Shown: positions 42,042-51,545 of the stretch, piece after piece
Numbering within the stretch: the first letter of the stretch is position 1
Layout of the letters: each line of letters starts with the position of its first letter
NCBI GenBank assembly: GCA_002279355.1
Contig: NCBV01000019.1
Location: forward strand, 62,001 to 126,000
Direction: 5' to 3'
Origin: Acidiphilium sp. 37-60-79
Lineage (GTDB): Bacteria > Pseudomonadota > Alphaproteobacteria > Acetobacterales > Acetobacteraceae
Length of the DNA: 64,000 bases
Position numbers and translations under genes: made by a program
The notes under the pieces: generated by a model
Databases searched by the model: none
Told to the model about the DNA's origin: nothing
What the model saw: the letters and a program-made list of their open reading frames with translations, nothing else

Positions 42042-42933
42042 ATGCCAAGCACCCCACCCACCAGCCCATTGCTCTACACCAATGCCGACCTTGATCGCGC
42101 CGGCCCTTACCGCGAAAACCCCGACTGGATCGAAGCCGCCCGCGCTAACCCCGCCACCCGATGGATCGCCTATTGGCGCGGCCAACTCCTGATCGATGGT
42201 GATGCCAGCGCCGCCCGCGCCATTATCGATGCAGCGCCCCCGCCCAACAGCCCGTCAGTCTTTCTGGGGCTTTGGCACGATCATCCCGTCTTCGCCGCCG
42301 ATTTATCCCATCACGCCGAACCGCTCGCCGCCCTGGCCCGCCCGCGCGGTCAATTCGCCGAGCTACGTGCCATCGCCAGCGGCCTCCCCGCCAGCGAAGC
42401 GGGATTGCTCGCCACGGTGGCAATCGCGCCATCAATTTTGCGGCCTTTGCGGCGGCGCTTGCACGCCAGAACGCGCCGGCCATGTCATGCGCTGCACCGC
42501 CTGTCGCGCCGAACATTTCCCCCGCACCGACCCTGCGGTGATTATGCTGGTGTACCGCGATGATCGCTTATTGCTCGGCCAATCGCACAAATTCCCGATC
42601 GATCGTAACTTCTTCTCCACCCTCGCCGGCTTCGTCGAGCCAGGCGAAAGCCTCGAAGAAACCGTTCGGCGCGAAGTGTTCGAAGAAGTCGGCGTGCGCG
42701 TGGGCGACGTGACGTATGAGGCCAGCCAACCCTGGCCCTTCCCCGCCTCGCTCATGCTCGGCTTTCGCGCCGAAGCCCGGACCGAAACCATCACACTCGA
42801 TACCAATGAAATGCGCGCCGCCCGCTGGTTCACCCCAGCCGACATCGCCAATCGCCACGCGCTCGGCTTCAATCTCCCGCCGCGCGACTCCATCGCCCGG
42901 CGGTTGATCGAAAGCTTCCTCGCTGGGTTGTAA
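42042..42933 (+). pseudogene. nudC: NADH pyrophosphatase NudC, frameshifted
   Basis: A zinc-ribbon Nudix enzyme for NAD(H) and NAD-capped RNA. Frame 1 (ATG 42042 to about 42415) encodes the N-terminal domain to ASEAGLLA. The rest, in another frame, starts at WQSRHQFCGLCGG and continues through the zinc site (CGLC, CTAC), HFPRTDPAVIMLV, the Nudix box with REVFEEVGV, and the NudC hallmark SQPWPFPASLMLGF. Between GLLA and WQS the family has about seven residues, but here only four bases remain, so about 17 bases are lost. Both parts are otherwise intact. Confidence 0.82.
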
Positions 42934-42936
42934 GCC

Positions 42937-43365
42937 TTACGCGCCGGGCTTCGCGCCCAACCCCGCCGCCTCAATCCCGGCAATCGCGCAAATCTCATCA
43001 TTATCCGAATTATCGCCCGAAATTCCCACCGCGCCAATCACCCCATCTGCGCCCAACACCAACACCCCGCCCGGTACCGGCACCATCCGCCCCTGCGTCG
43101 CCGCGGCAAACCCGGTCAAAAACCCTTGCCCCCCCGCATTCCAGCGGTCGAACAACGCCCGCGACCCAATCCCCACGCCCAGCGCGCCCCACGCCTTGCC
43201 CGTCGCAATTTCAATCCGCGCAATCCCGGAATGATCTTCGCGCGCGCTCGCCACCACATGCCCGCCCGCATCCAACACCACCACCGTCAGTGGCGCCAAA
43301 TTCAGTGCCCGCCCCTTGGCCCGCGCCGCCTTGATGATCTGTTCAGCCTGTTCCAATTTCAACAT
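42937..43365 (-). CDS. GlcG/HbpS-family (DUF336) protein
   Basis: A 142-residue, single-domain protein: LTVVVLDAGGHVVASARED (about residue 26), TAKAW-like ATGKAWGALGVG, and VPVPGGVLVLGADGVIGAVG (about 94). Family members bind heme or small ligands or serve as chaperones. The function here is open. A strong GAAGGAGCG site precedes the ATG. It lies 35 bases after uvrA on the same strand and could be read through from it. Confidence 0.85.
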   Translation of the reverse strand: MLKLEQAEQIIKAARAKGRALNLAPLTVVVLDAGGHVVASAREDHSGIARIEIATGKAWGALGVGIGSRALFDRWNAGGQGFLTGFAAATQGRMVPVPGGVLVLGADGVIGAVGISGDNSDNDEICAIAGIEAAGLGAKPGA

Positions 43366-43400
43366 TTTTTCGCTCCTTCCTGTTGATCACGCCGCGCGTG

Positions 43401-46295
43401 TTATACTGCTTGCTTGCGTTTGCGAACGGGCTTTCGTTCGGTCACCCGCCCCGCCATCCGGCCCGCCAGTAACGGCGCCAAAAACCGCGCCGTATGTGAC
43501 GCCGTCACCATCGCCACCTGCTCAGGCGTGCCCTCCGCCACAATCTCGCCGCCACCATCGCCGCCCTCAGGCCCCAAATCAATCACCCAATCAGCGGTCT
43601 TGATCACTTCAAGATTATGCTCGATCACAATCACACTATTGCCCGCATCCACCAGCGCATGCAAAACCTCCAGCAATTTCCGCACATCTTCGAAATGCAG
43701 CCCGGTCGTCGGCTCATCCAAAATATACAAAGTCCGCCCCGTCGCCCGCCGCGCCAACTCCTTCGCCAGCTTAATCCGCTGCGCCTCCCCGCCCGACAGC
43801 GTGGTGGCCGATTGCCCGAGCTTGATATAGCCCAGCCCCACCTCCATCAATAACCGCAGCCGGTCGCGAATGCGCGGCTGGGCCGAAAAATACCCCATCG
43901 CCGTTTCCACATTCATATCCAAAACATCCGCGATCGATTGATCACGAAATTTAATCTCTAACGTCTCCCGATTATAGCGCCGGCCCTTGCACGTATCGCA
44001 GGTCACAAACACATCGGGCAGAAAATGCATCTCAATCTTAATCAGCCCATCGCCCTGGCACGCCTCGCAGCGCCCGCCTTTAACATTAAACGAAAACCGC
44101 CCGGATTTATAACCGCGCGCCCGGCTCTCCGGCAGCTCCGCAAACCAATCGCGGATCGGCGCAAATAAATCCGTATAGGTCGCCGGGTTCGAGCGCGGCG
44201 TGCGCCCAATCGGCGATTGATCAATCTCAATAATCTTATCAAGCTGCTCCAACCCCTCAATCCGCTCATAAGGGGTCGGCACCTGCCCCGAGCCCATCAG
44301 CCGACGCGACACCGCCTTATACAGCGTGTCGATCACCAAGGTGGATTTCCCGCCGCCCGACACGCCGGTAATCGCGGTAAACACCCCCAACGGAAATCCC
44401 GCCGTCACCGCCTTCAAATTATTGCCCCGCGCCCCCACCAGCGTCAGCATCCGCGCAGGGTCCACCACCCGCCGCTGCGCTGGAATCGGCACCATCCGCC
44501 GCCCGGATAAAAAATCCCCGGTCAATGATGCCGGGTTCGCCGCCACCTGATCCATCGTCCCCTCGGCAATCACCTGCCCACCATGCACCCCCGCTAACGG
44601 GCCCATATCAATCACATGGTCCGCACTGCGAATCGCATCCTCATCATGCTCAACCACCAGCACCGTATTGCCCAAATCGCGCAACCGCCGCAGCGTGCCC
44701 AAGAGCCGCTCATTATCACGCTGATGCAGCCCGATCGAAGGTTCATCGAGCACATACAACACCCCCGTCAGCCCCGACCCAATCTGGCTCGCAAGCCGAA
44801 TGCGCTGGCTCTCCCCGCCCGATAGCGTCGCTGAGCCACGCGCCAGCGTCAGATAATCCAGCCCCACATCCACCAAAAACTGCAACCGCTCATTAATCTC
44901 GCGCAAAATCCGCCGGGCAATATCCTGGCGCTGCGGCGTCAGCGTCTCATACACCGTGGCAAACCAATCCCGCGCCGCCCGGATCGACAGGAACGAGGCA
45001 TCCGCAATGCTCGACCCGGCAATTTTCACCGCCAACGCCTCCGGCCGTAACCGCGCCCCCTGGCAGCGCTGACAAGGCTGATCCGCCTGATAGCGCGATA
45101 ATTCTTCGCGCACCCACACACTATCGGTCTCGCGCAGCCGCCGCGCCAAATTGGTCACCACCCCCTCAAACGGCTTCTTCACCGCATAAGCGCGCACCCC
45201 GTCCTTGTAGGAAAACTCAATCTCATGAAGCCCCGCGCCAAACAAAATCGCCTGCCGCACGGCAACCGGCAAATCCTCCCATGGCGTCGATGTTTTAACT
45301 TTGAAATGCTTGGCAATCGCCGCCAACGTCTGATCATAATAAGGCGATTGCGCATTGGCCCACGGCGCAATCGCCCCATCTGCGAGCGATTTAGTGTCAT
45401 CGGGCACAATCAAGGCCGGATCAAACACCGTCTCCGTCCCCAACCCATCGCAAACCGGGCACGCCCCGTGCGGCGAGTTGAAACTAAACAAGCGCGGCTC
45501 GATTTCCTCAATGGTAAACCCCGAAACCGGGCAGGCAAATCGCGCCGAAAACACTGTCCGCTCCTCAGCATTATCGGCATTTTCCGCGTACACAATCCCA
45601 TCCGACAAGCCCAACGCCGTCTCAAACGAATCCGCCAAGCGCTGCTCCGTGCCCGCCCGTACCACCACCCGGTCAACCACCGCCTCAATCTCATGCTTGG
45701 TTTTCTTGTTCAGCGCCGGCACCGCGCCAATCTCGAATAATTTTCCGTCAATTTTCACCCGGGTAAAACCGCGCCGCTGCAACTCAGCCAATTCCTTGCG
45801 ATATTCCCCCTTGCGGTCGCGCACCACCGGCGCCAACAACAAAAGCCGCGTGCCCTCCGGCATCGCCATCACCCGGTCCACCATTTGGCTCACCGTCTGC
45901 GCCTCAATCGGCAGTCCCGTCACCGGCGAAAACGGCACCCCCGCCCGCGCCCACAGCAAGCGCATATAATCATGGATCTCGGTCACCGTCCCCACCGTCG
46001 AGCGCGGATTTTTCGAGGTGGTCTTCTGCTCGATCGAGATCGCCGGTGACAGCCCCTCAATCGAATCGACATCCGGCTTACCCATCAACTCCAAAAATTG
46101 CCGTGCATAGGCCGAAAGACTCTCCACATAGCGCCGCTGCCCCTCGGCATAAATCGTATCGAACGCCAAGGATGATTTGCCCGACCCCGAAAGCCCGGTA
46201 ATCACCGTCAACTGATCGCGCGGAATCCGCACGTCGATATTCTTCAAATTATGCTCGCGCGCCCCGCGCACCACAATAAAATCACTGCCAGCCAT
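43401..46295 (-). CDS. uvrA: excinuclease ABC subunit A
   Basis: A 964-residue damage-recognition ATPase of nucleotide excision repair. There are two ABC modules: Walker [15 protein letters not shown] (about residue 32) and [14 protein letters not shown] (about 660), with signatures [16 protein letters not shown] and [16 protein letters not shown]. The second zinc finger is complete (CEAC...CDTC). The first has CPVS in place of CxxC before CPVC, so it is degenerate. ATG 46295 gives the conserved start [20 protein letters not shown]. It is divergent from ssb. Confidence 0.96.
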   Translation of the reverse strand: MAGSDFIVVRGAREHNLKNIDVRIPRDQLTVITGLSGSGKSSLAFDTIYAEGQRRYVESLSAYARQFLELMGKPDVDSIEGLSPAISIEQKTTSKNPRSTVGTVTEIHDYMRLLWARAGVPFSPVTGLPIEAQTVSQMVDRVMAMPEGTRLLLLAPVVRDRKGEYRKELAELQRRGFTRVKIDGKLFEIGAVPALNKKTKHEIEAVVDRVVVRAGTEQRLADSFETALGLSDGIVYAENADNAEERTVFSARFACPVSGFTIEEIEPRLFSFNSPHGACPVCDGLGTETVFDPALIVPDDTKSLADGAIAPWANAQSPYYDQTLAAIAKHFKVKTSTPWEDLPVAVRQAILFGAGLHEIEFSYKDGVRAYAVKKPFEGVVTNLARRLRETDSVWVREELSRYQADQPCQRCQGARLRPEALAVKIAGSSIADASFLSIRAARDWFATVYETLTPQRQDIARRILREINERLQFLVDVGLDYLTLARGSATLSGGESQRIRLASQIGSGLTGVLYVLDEPSIGLHQRDNERLLGTLRRLRDLGNTVLVVEHDEDAIRSADHVIDMGPLAGVHGGQVIAEGTMDQVAANPASLTGDFLSGRRMVPIPAQRRVVDPARMLTLVGARGNNLKAVTAGFPLGVFTAITGVSGGGKSTLVIDTLYKAVSRRLMGSGQVPTPYERIEGLEQLDKIIEIDQSPIGRTPRSNPATYTDLFAPIRDWFAELPESRARGYKSGRFSFNVKGGRCEACQGDGLIKIEMHFLPDVFVTCDTCKGRRYNRETLEIKFRDQSIADVLDMNVETAMGYFSAQPRIRDRLRLLMEVGLGYIKLGQSATTLSGGEAQRIKLAKELARRATGRTLYILDEPTTGLHFEDVRKLLEVLHALVDAGNSVIVIEHNLEVIKTADWVIDLGPEGGDGGGEIVAEGTPEQVAMVTASHTARFLAPLLAGRMAGRVTERKPVRKRKQAV

Positions 46296-46424
46296 GCCCA
46301 CCGCCCATTCGTTCAGCCCCGGATATGGCGTTAAACACAGGCCCTGGAAAGGGGGCACGCAATCCGCTAAGATCGCGCTAATAAGTAATCACCCACCCGA
46401 TCACATCATCTCAGGGGAACGCAC

Positions 46425-46919
46425 ATGGCCGGCAGCGTCAATAAAGTCATTTTGGTGGGCAATCTCGGCAAAGACCCCGAAATTCGCAACACCCAAACCG
46501 GCATGAAAATCGTCAATCTCGCCCTCGCCACCTCAGAAAGCTGGAACGATAAAACCAGCGGCGAACGCCAAGAACGCACCGAATGGCACCGCATCGTCAT
46601 CATGAATGATCGCTTGGCGGACGTTGCCGAGAAATATCTGAAAAAAGGCTCAAAAATCTATCTCGAAGGCAAATTGCAAACCCGCAAATGGACCGATCAG
46701 TCCGGCCAAGAAAAATACACCACCGAAATCATGCTCGGACGCATCGGCGCCGAACTTGTGCTCCTCGACCGCCCCGCCAATAGCGGCAGCGCCAACGCCT
46801 CCTACGGCGCCAGCAACTACGCCGAACCCACCCCAGCCCCCGCCCGCAACCAACCCAGCGGCAGTTGGGATGCCGGCCGCAGCAGCCACGCCGATATGGA
46901 CGACGATATCCCCTTCTAA
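46425..46919 (+). CDS. ssb: single-stranded DNA-binding protein
   Basis: A 164-residue OB-fold protein (about 1-110; [59 protein letters not shown]). A Gly/Pro/Asn-rich linker and the acidic partner-binding tip DMDDDIPF follow. uvrA and ssb are divergent across 129 bases. I saw only a single GAAC/GTTC half of the alphaproteobacterial LexA pattern on either side, so no SOS box is claimed. Confidence 0.96.
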   Translation: MAGSVNKVILVGNLGKDPEIRNTQTGMKIVNLALATSESWNDKTSGERQERTEWHRIVIMNDRLADVAEKYLKKGSKIYLEGKLQTRKWTDQSGQEKYTTEIMLGRIGAELVLLDRPANSGSANASYGASNYAEPTPAPARNQPSGSWDAGRSSHADMDDDIPF

Positions 46920-47017
46920 TTTTTCGCTCCACCACCTTGCCCGACCCCAGCCAGCAAAATCAGGCCACCCCTTTTTCGCGCCTTGCGCACCCCGTCGCCC
47001 CTGTGCAATATTAACGC

Positions 47018-47674
47018 ATGGCGATTCAAACTAACTCTTCTGCACCATCCCTCGCCGACCGTCTCTCCGGCATTTTGCTCATGCTCCGCCAAATCCTCGG
47101 CACCCACGAACAGTCTCGCTCCCTTGAGCAAAACCTCAAATGGGCCATCTGGCATCGCCTAATCTATTTCGCCCGCCGCTTCTCCGCCCTCGCCGCCAAT
47201 CCCCCCAAACCCCGCCCCAAACCCAAAACCGTCATTGCGAGCGGTGCAAAACAATCCATAACATTGGCATCGCCAAATCCCCAGGCGGCAACACCAAGGC
47301 GCGAACTTCTGCGCCGCAAAGGTTGGCTATTTCTCCTCCTCCCCGGCTACCAAGTCGCCGGCGCCCGCTCCCAACTGATGCACCTCCTCGATGACCCCGA
47401 CCTCATCGAACATCTGAGCACAAACCCCAGCCTCGGCCGCGTCCTGCGCCCGATGTGCCATATGCTGCGAATTCCGCTCCCCGCCCACCTAAAATTGGAG
47501 CGAAAACCGCAAAAACCCCGCAAACCGCGCGCCCCCCGCACGAAGCCCGCGCGCAAACCCAAACCAACCCAATCCCTCTACGACTATTTCCTCGAAAAAT
47601 ACCCGCCGCCGCCCCGCCCCATGCTCCCCAGCCACCGTTACGCACCGGTGCAAAAATTCAAAAATCGCCCTTAA
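47018..47674 (+). CDS. hypothetical basic protein with embedded repeat
   Basis: 218 residues of no recognised family. The N-terminal half has RLSGILLMLRQILGTHEQS and LIYFARRFSALAANP. The middle has GWLFLLLPGYQVAGARSQLM and MCHMLRIPLPAHLKL. The C-terminus is very basic and proline-rich (RKPQKPRKPRAPRTKPARKP), then QSLYDYFLEKYPPPPRP. Residues TVIASGAKQSI (about 71-81) are the translation of a widespread palindromic repeat, and that part is probably an insertion tolerated in the frame. The long ORF and codon pattern favour a real gene. Confidence 0.65.
   Translation: MAIQTNSSAPSLADRLSGILLMLRQILGTHEQSRSLEQNLKWAIWHRLIYFARRFSALAANPPKPRPKPKTVIASGAKQSITLASPNPQAATPRRELLRRKGWLFLLLPGYQVAGARSQLMHLLDDPDLIEHLSTNPSLGRVLRPMCHMLRIPLPAHLKLERKPQKPRKPRAPRTKPARKPKPTQSLYDYFLEKYPPPPRPMLPSHRYAPVQKFKNRP
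47229..47260 (+). repeat. GTCATTGCGAGC-type palindromic repeat inside a CDS
   Basis: CGTCATTGCGAGCGG...CAATCCA is the core of a repeat frequent in Rickettsia and many other bacteria, often read as VIASxAKQSI when it falls in a gene. Here it is in frame and gives VIASGAKQSI. The half sites ATTG and CAAT mark the short palindrome. Confidence 0.7.
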
Positions 47675-47721
47675 CCGACTGGAGCGAAAATGCGAAATAA
47701 TCGTTGCGGAACAAAAACAAA

Positions 47722-48276
47722 TTAGCTGGCGGGCACCCAAAGCACATCGTTCCGCCCGTCATCGTTGAGCACCCGCGCGAGGACGAACAGCAAGTCCGAC
47801 AGCCGGTTCAAATACGGGATCAAGAGCGGCGAAATTGCCTCCTCAGCACTCAACGCCACCAGCTCTCGCTCCGCCCGCCGCACCGCCGTTCGCGCCAAAT
47901 GCGCCCGACACGCCGCGTCTGTCCCGCCGGGTAAGACAAAGCTCATTAATGGTTGCAATCGACGGTTGTATATTACGAGATTTTCATCTAAATATACCGC
48001 ATAGCGTTCATCAATCTGCGGCCCGCTGCGCCGCACCCCTGGCGTCGCCAAATCGGCGCCCAAATCAAACAAATGATTTTGCACCCGCCGAAGCAAATTG
48101 CTCATCTCAGCGCGATCAACGCAAGCCGCCTGCAAAAAACCAATCGCGCTATTCGCCTCATCGAGCGCGCCAAATACCTGGATCCGTGCATGATCCTTGC
48201 GTACCCGCGCCCCATTGGCCAGCGATGTTTCCCCACCATCACCGCCGCGCGTTACAATCCGATCCAATTTTACCAT
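47722..48276 (-). CDS. pduO: cob(I)alamin adenosyltransferase, PduO type
   Basis: A 184-residue enzyme that makes adenosylcobalamin from cob(I)alamin and ATP. The ATP site is IVTRGGDGGETSLANGARVR (about residue 7). FGALDEANSAIGFLQAA (about 36) and VRRAERELVALS (about 135, with the conserved Arg/Glu) follow. ATG 48276 was chosen; the upstream in-frame start at 48348 would overlap the CDF gene deeply. It is the last gene of the riboswitch-led btuB-CDF-pduO series, 22 bases after CDF. Confidence 0.92.
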   Translation of the reverse strand: MVKLDRIVTRGGDGGETSLANGARVRKDHARIQVFGALDEANSAIGFLQAACVDRAEMSNLLRRVQNHLFDLGADLATPGVRRSGPQIDERYAVYLDENLVIYNRRLQPLMSFVLPGGTDAACRAHLARTAVRRAERELVALSAEEAISPLLIPYLNRLSDLLFVLARVLNDDGRNDVLWVPAS

Positions 48277-48298
48277 GTTCGCTCCTGTTTCGGGCCGC

Positions 48299-49195
48299 TC
48301 AACCGAGCAACACGCCCTCGCGTTTTGCCTTGCCATCGGGCTCGACATGAATAGTAATCACCACACCCGGCATTTCCAGCTTCAATGCCGCTTCAATCCG
48401 GTCACAAATCTCATGGGCTGCCGCAACACTCATCGCCCCCGGCACCACCAAGTGAAATTCCAAAAACCGCGAGGTTCCTGCCTCGCGCATCCGTAAATCA
48501 TGCGCCTCAATCGCCCCCGCCCCATGCGCGCGCAGCAAGGCCTGCACCCGCGCCGTCACCAATGGCGAGGGAGCCCGATCCAACAAGGTACTCAACGACC
48601 GCAGCACCGTCCGCACCCCAATCACGGAAATCTCAATCGCCACCAGCGCCGCAATAATCGGATCGAGAATCGGCAAATTCAGCAAAATCGCCGCCCCCAA
48701 CCCAACCAAAATACCCATAGTGGTCAGCGCGTCCGCAACCAAATGCCCCGCATCGGCGGCAATCGCCGGATGCCGCGTCGCCGCACCCGACCGGTGCAAA
48801 AACAGCGCATACAGCGCATTCAGCGCGCCACCCGCGCCATTCAAACCCAGCGCCAAAGCAGCCTGACGGGGCAGGGCAGGGTGGCCAATCTCAGTCAGCA
48901 CCCGCTGCAAAATCAGCACAGCGGCGATAACAATCATTCCTCCCTCAGCCACCGCGCTAAATAATTCCGCCTTGGCGTGACCATAAGGATGCTCGCGATC
49001 CGCAGGCTTCGCCGCCGTGCGCAGCGCGTAAGCCAGCAATATCGCGGCCGCCACGTTCACCAGCGATTCCAGCGCATCAGAATAGAGCGCCGTGCTCCCG
49101 CTGATATGCCAAGCCAGCAATTTCATTGCGAACACCAAAACCCCAAGGACAATGCTCCCTTGAGCAAGGCGAAACGGGGTCAGGGTGCGTGTCAT
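48299..49195 (-). CDS. cation diffusion facilitator (CDF) transporter
   Basis: A 298-residue, six-helix metal/proton antiporter. The transport site is formed by SDALESLVN in TM2 (about residue 39) and HLVADALTTMG in TM5 (about 150). HPYGHAKAELFSAV (about 70) lies between them, and a cytosolic metal-binding domain is at the C-terminus. Most relatives export Zn, Fe, Co or Mn. It sits between btuB and pduO on one strand (gaps 35 and 22 bases), so cobalt or corrinoid-related metal handling is a reasonable inference. Confidence 0.9.
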   Translation of the reverse strand: MTRTLTPFRLAQGSIVLGVLVFAMKLLAWHISGSTALYSDALESLVNVAAAILLAYALRTAAKPADREHPYGHAKAELFSAVAEGGMIVIAAVLILQRVLTEIGHPALPRQAALALGLNGAGGALNALYALFLHRSGAATRHPAIAADAGHLVADALTTMGILVGLGAAILLNLPILDPIIAALVAIEISVIGVRTVLRSLSTLLDRAPSPLVTARVQALLRAHGAGAIEAHDLRMREAGTSRFLEFHLVVPGAMSVAAAHEICDRIEAALKLEMPGVVITIHVEPDGKAKREGVLLG

Positions 49196-49230
49196 ATCCA
49201 CGCGCCCTGATACCCCGAAGCTGCCCGCGA

Positions 49231-51270
49231 TTACAGCCCGAACCGCCCGCGCAGCCCAAATAGAAAATTCTGCCCCGGAATCTGCAGCCCATTCACCGGC
49301 TCAAACCGCGAATTGGCGAGGTTCCGCCCATCAGCAAACAAGGTCACCGACCGATCAATCCGATAACTCACGGTCAAATCCGCAATCGTCCCTGACTTCG
49401 CGAGCCCAATGCCCGATGGATAGCCGCTATTCGCATAGAGATAATCCGAAAATCGCCCCACATAGCGCACCACCGGCTCAATCGTCAGGCGTGGCACCGG
49501 GCGAATATCCAACACCATCGATCCCGCATTTTCAGGCCGGCGCAGCAACGCCGTCCCCGCCGCCGGATCGCGCGCAATCGTGCGGGTATAATTTAAATGC
49601 GCAGCAAGCCAGGGGGCCGGCCGCAGATCAATGGTCGCTTCAACCCCGTGAATCCGCGCTTGGGCGATATTCTGCTCGGTCGAGCTGCCATTGGGCAAAT
49701 AAGCAAACTCGATCAAATCCTTGATGTCGTCATGAAAATAATTCGCCCCCAGCGTCACCGCCCCTGCTCGTCCAAACGCGGCGAGTTTGGTGGTAAACCC
49801 CGCCTGATACCCAAGGCTACGCTCAGGATGCAGTGCCGGATTGCCTTGGTATCCAAAACTATCCACCCCGTATAAATCATATAGCGACGGCGCGAGAAAA
49901 CCGCTCCCAATCGAGGCCCTAAACCGCGTCGCAAGCCCAGGCACCGACAGCACCGCCCCGGCCCGCTCGGTCAACACATTGCCATACCCACTGACCGCAT
50001 CATCGCGCACGGCCCCTTGCAGCGAAACATCGCGCGCAATCACCGTCTGCACCCCCACATGACCAGAGGTCTTGGTCTGCGTGGCATCCACCGTCGACAC
50101 GTAAGGCGAGCCGAAGAAACTCTCGTTTAAATTCTGATAGGCCGTATCGTGATTACGCACGACCCCAAACACCACATCACTCGCGCTGAACGCACCTTCG
50201 TCCGGTAGCCGCACAATATTGTTGAACTGGATCGTGGTGCGATCACCGCGATAGGCACTATTCCCAGCAAACCCATTCGGATCGAGCGGATCAAGCAAGG
50301 TCAAATACCGCCGATCATCCTGGCTATGCGCCACCACCAGCGAGGTAACCCAATGGCGGGTAAAAAAATGCGATTTCACCCCAAACCGGATAAACAAGTT
50401 CGAATCATAGCTATTCTCATACGGATCATCGAACACCGGATATCCCAAATCCGGATAAATCGTCCCATCCTGGCGTGCGCGCACAATCAGCGAAATCCGG
50501 GTGCCCGCAACCGGGCGATATCCCAGATTGACCGCCGCCAATTTGTAACGAAACGGATCACGATGCCCCGCATAAACACTCAGCCGCTTTGCCGTCGCAT
50601 CAAACCCCGCTTGCTGAATGGTCGAGAGCGTCAACGCGTAGTCAAACCGCCCTGTCGCTCCCGATAAGGTGGCGCTCGCCTCGCCTTGGCCAGGAAACCC
50701 GCCACCCAGCGTATAATCGACATGCGGCTTTCCATGGCCGCGCTTGCTGATCAAATTAATCACGCCGCCAATCGCACTCGAGCCATACAGGCTGGACATC
50801 GGCCCGCGCACCACCTCGATCCGCGCGAGATCGCCAATCCCCGCATTGCCGAAATTGAACGCGCCATTCGCGACGGACGGGTCATTCACCGGCACGCCAT
50901 CCCGCAGCACCAGCACATCCTCTGAATTTGCACCCTGCACGAACACCGAAGCCTGATTACCCGGCCCACCCGAGGGCACCACCATCAAGCCCGGCACAGT
51001 CTGCAGCGCCTGGGTCAAGGTGCTTATCCCGCGTCGCGCCATTTGCGCCGCAGTAATAATCGTCACATCCGCTGGCGTTTCCCGTAACGGTGTCGGCACA
51101 TAGGAAGCCGTCACGCTCTGCACCCGCACCGAATAGGATTTTTTCGATTGTGTCGGCGTGGTTTGGGCTTGCGCCATAACGGTAAATGCAGTAATACTAA
51201 CAAATGACCAGCCCATCACATGCCGCGATGAAACTTTTCGAGGACGAAAAAACATCGATCCGCTCCGCAT
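49231..51270 (-). CDS. btuB: TonB-dependent receptor, BtuB-like
   Basis: A 679-residue outer-membrane receptor for corrinoids. The signal sequence ends near MAQAQTTP. A plug domain (TPADVTIITAAQMARRGIST, QTVPGLMVVPSGGPGNQAS, DVLVLRDGVPVNDPSVANGA, VVRGPMSSLYGSSAIGGVIN) precedes a 22-strand barrel that closes in LFGLRGRFGL with a terminal hydrophobic residue. A cobalamin riboswitch about 100 bases upstream identifies the substrate class. In-frame ATGs at 51270 and 51255 are both possible. Confidence 0.93.
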   Translation of the reverse strand: MRSGSMFFRPRKVSSRHVMGWSFVSITAFTVMAQAQTTPTQSKKSYSVRVQSVTASYVPTPLRETPADVTIITAAQMARRGISTLTQALQTVPGLMVVPSGGPGNQASVFVQGANSEDVLVLRDGVPVNDPSVANGAFNFGNAGIGDLARIEVVRGPMSSLYGSSAIGGVINLISKRGHGKPHVDYTLGGGFPGQGEASATLSGATGRFDYALTLSTIQQAGFDATAKRLSVYAGHRDPFRYKLAAVNLGYRPVAGTRISLIVRARQDGTIYPDLGYPVFDDPYENSYDSNLFIRFGVKSHFFTRHWVTSLVVAHSQDDRRYLTLLDPLDPNGFAGNSAYRGDRTTIQFNNIVRLPDEGAFSASDVVFGVVRNHDTAYQNLNESFFGSPYVSTVDATQTKTSGHVGVQTVIARDVSLQGAVRDDAVSGYGNVLTERAGAVLSVPGLATRFRASIGSGFLAPSLYDLYGVDSFGYQGNPALHPERSLGYQAGFTTKLAAFGRAGAVTLGANYFHDDIKDLIEFAYLPNGSSTEQNIAQARIHGVEATIDLRPAPWLAAHLNYTRTIARDPAAGTALLRRPENAGSMVLDIRPVPRLTIEPVVRYVGRFSDYLYANSGYPSGIGLAKSGTIADLTVSYRIDRSVTLFADGRNLANSRFEPVNGLQIPGQNFLFGLRGRFGL

Positions 51271-51374
51271 TCGTGCGCCCGCCTGCAGCGGTGCGCATCA
51301 CTAACAGGACGACCGATGACATTGGGACTCTACCCTTCGCATCCGGTGCACCCCGCCCGAATCCGCGCCGCTGG

Positions 51375-51545
51375 TCTCGATGAGGGCCGGTCTCCTGGCT
51401 CATGGGTCATCGGCCTCTCCCGCCTTCTCACCGGTTCAAAACCAAACCGGCAATGGCATCCAAGGAGCGCCTCGCCATTCACAGTTGCGGGGGCAGCCGC
51501 AGCTTCACCGCGCGCGGTGTTCTGCATTCCCGTTTCAACCCTTTC
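51375..51545 (-). promoter_or_regulatory. cobalamin riboswitch upstream of btuB
   Basis: On the minus strand the B12-box core is clear: GCTGCCCCCGCAACTGTGAA, then GGATGCCATTGCCGG, GAGAAGGCGGGAGAGGCCGA and TGACCCATGAGCCAGGAGAC. These match the conserved blocks of AdoCbl riboswitches in order. Upstream GGTTGAAACGGGAATGC gives the 5' stem. It lies after the phoR stop and before btuB, so corrinoid should turn down btuB and probably the CDF and pduO genes. The exact 5' and 3' limits are approximate. Confidence 0.93.

Noticed and set aside
46296-46424. LexA (SOS) box between uvrA and ssb
   Set aside because: Only single GAAC and GTTC halves were found, not the GTTC-N7-GTTC pair.
47835-48350. 171-codon + strand open frame opposite pduO
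   Set aside because: Shadow of pduO, which has all family motifs.
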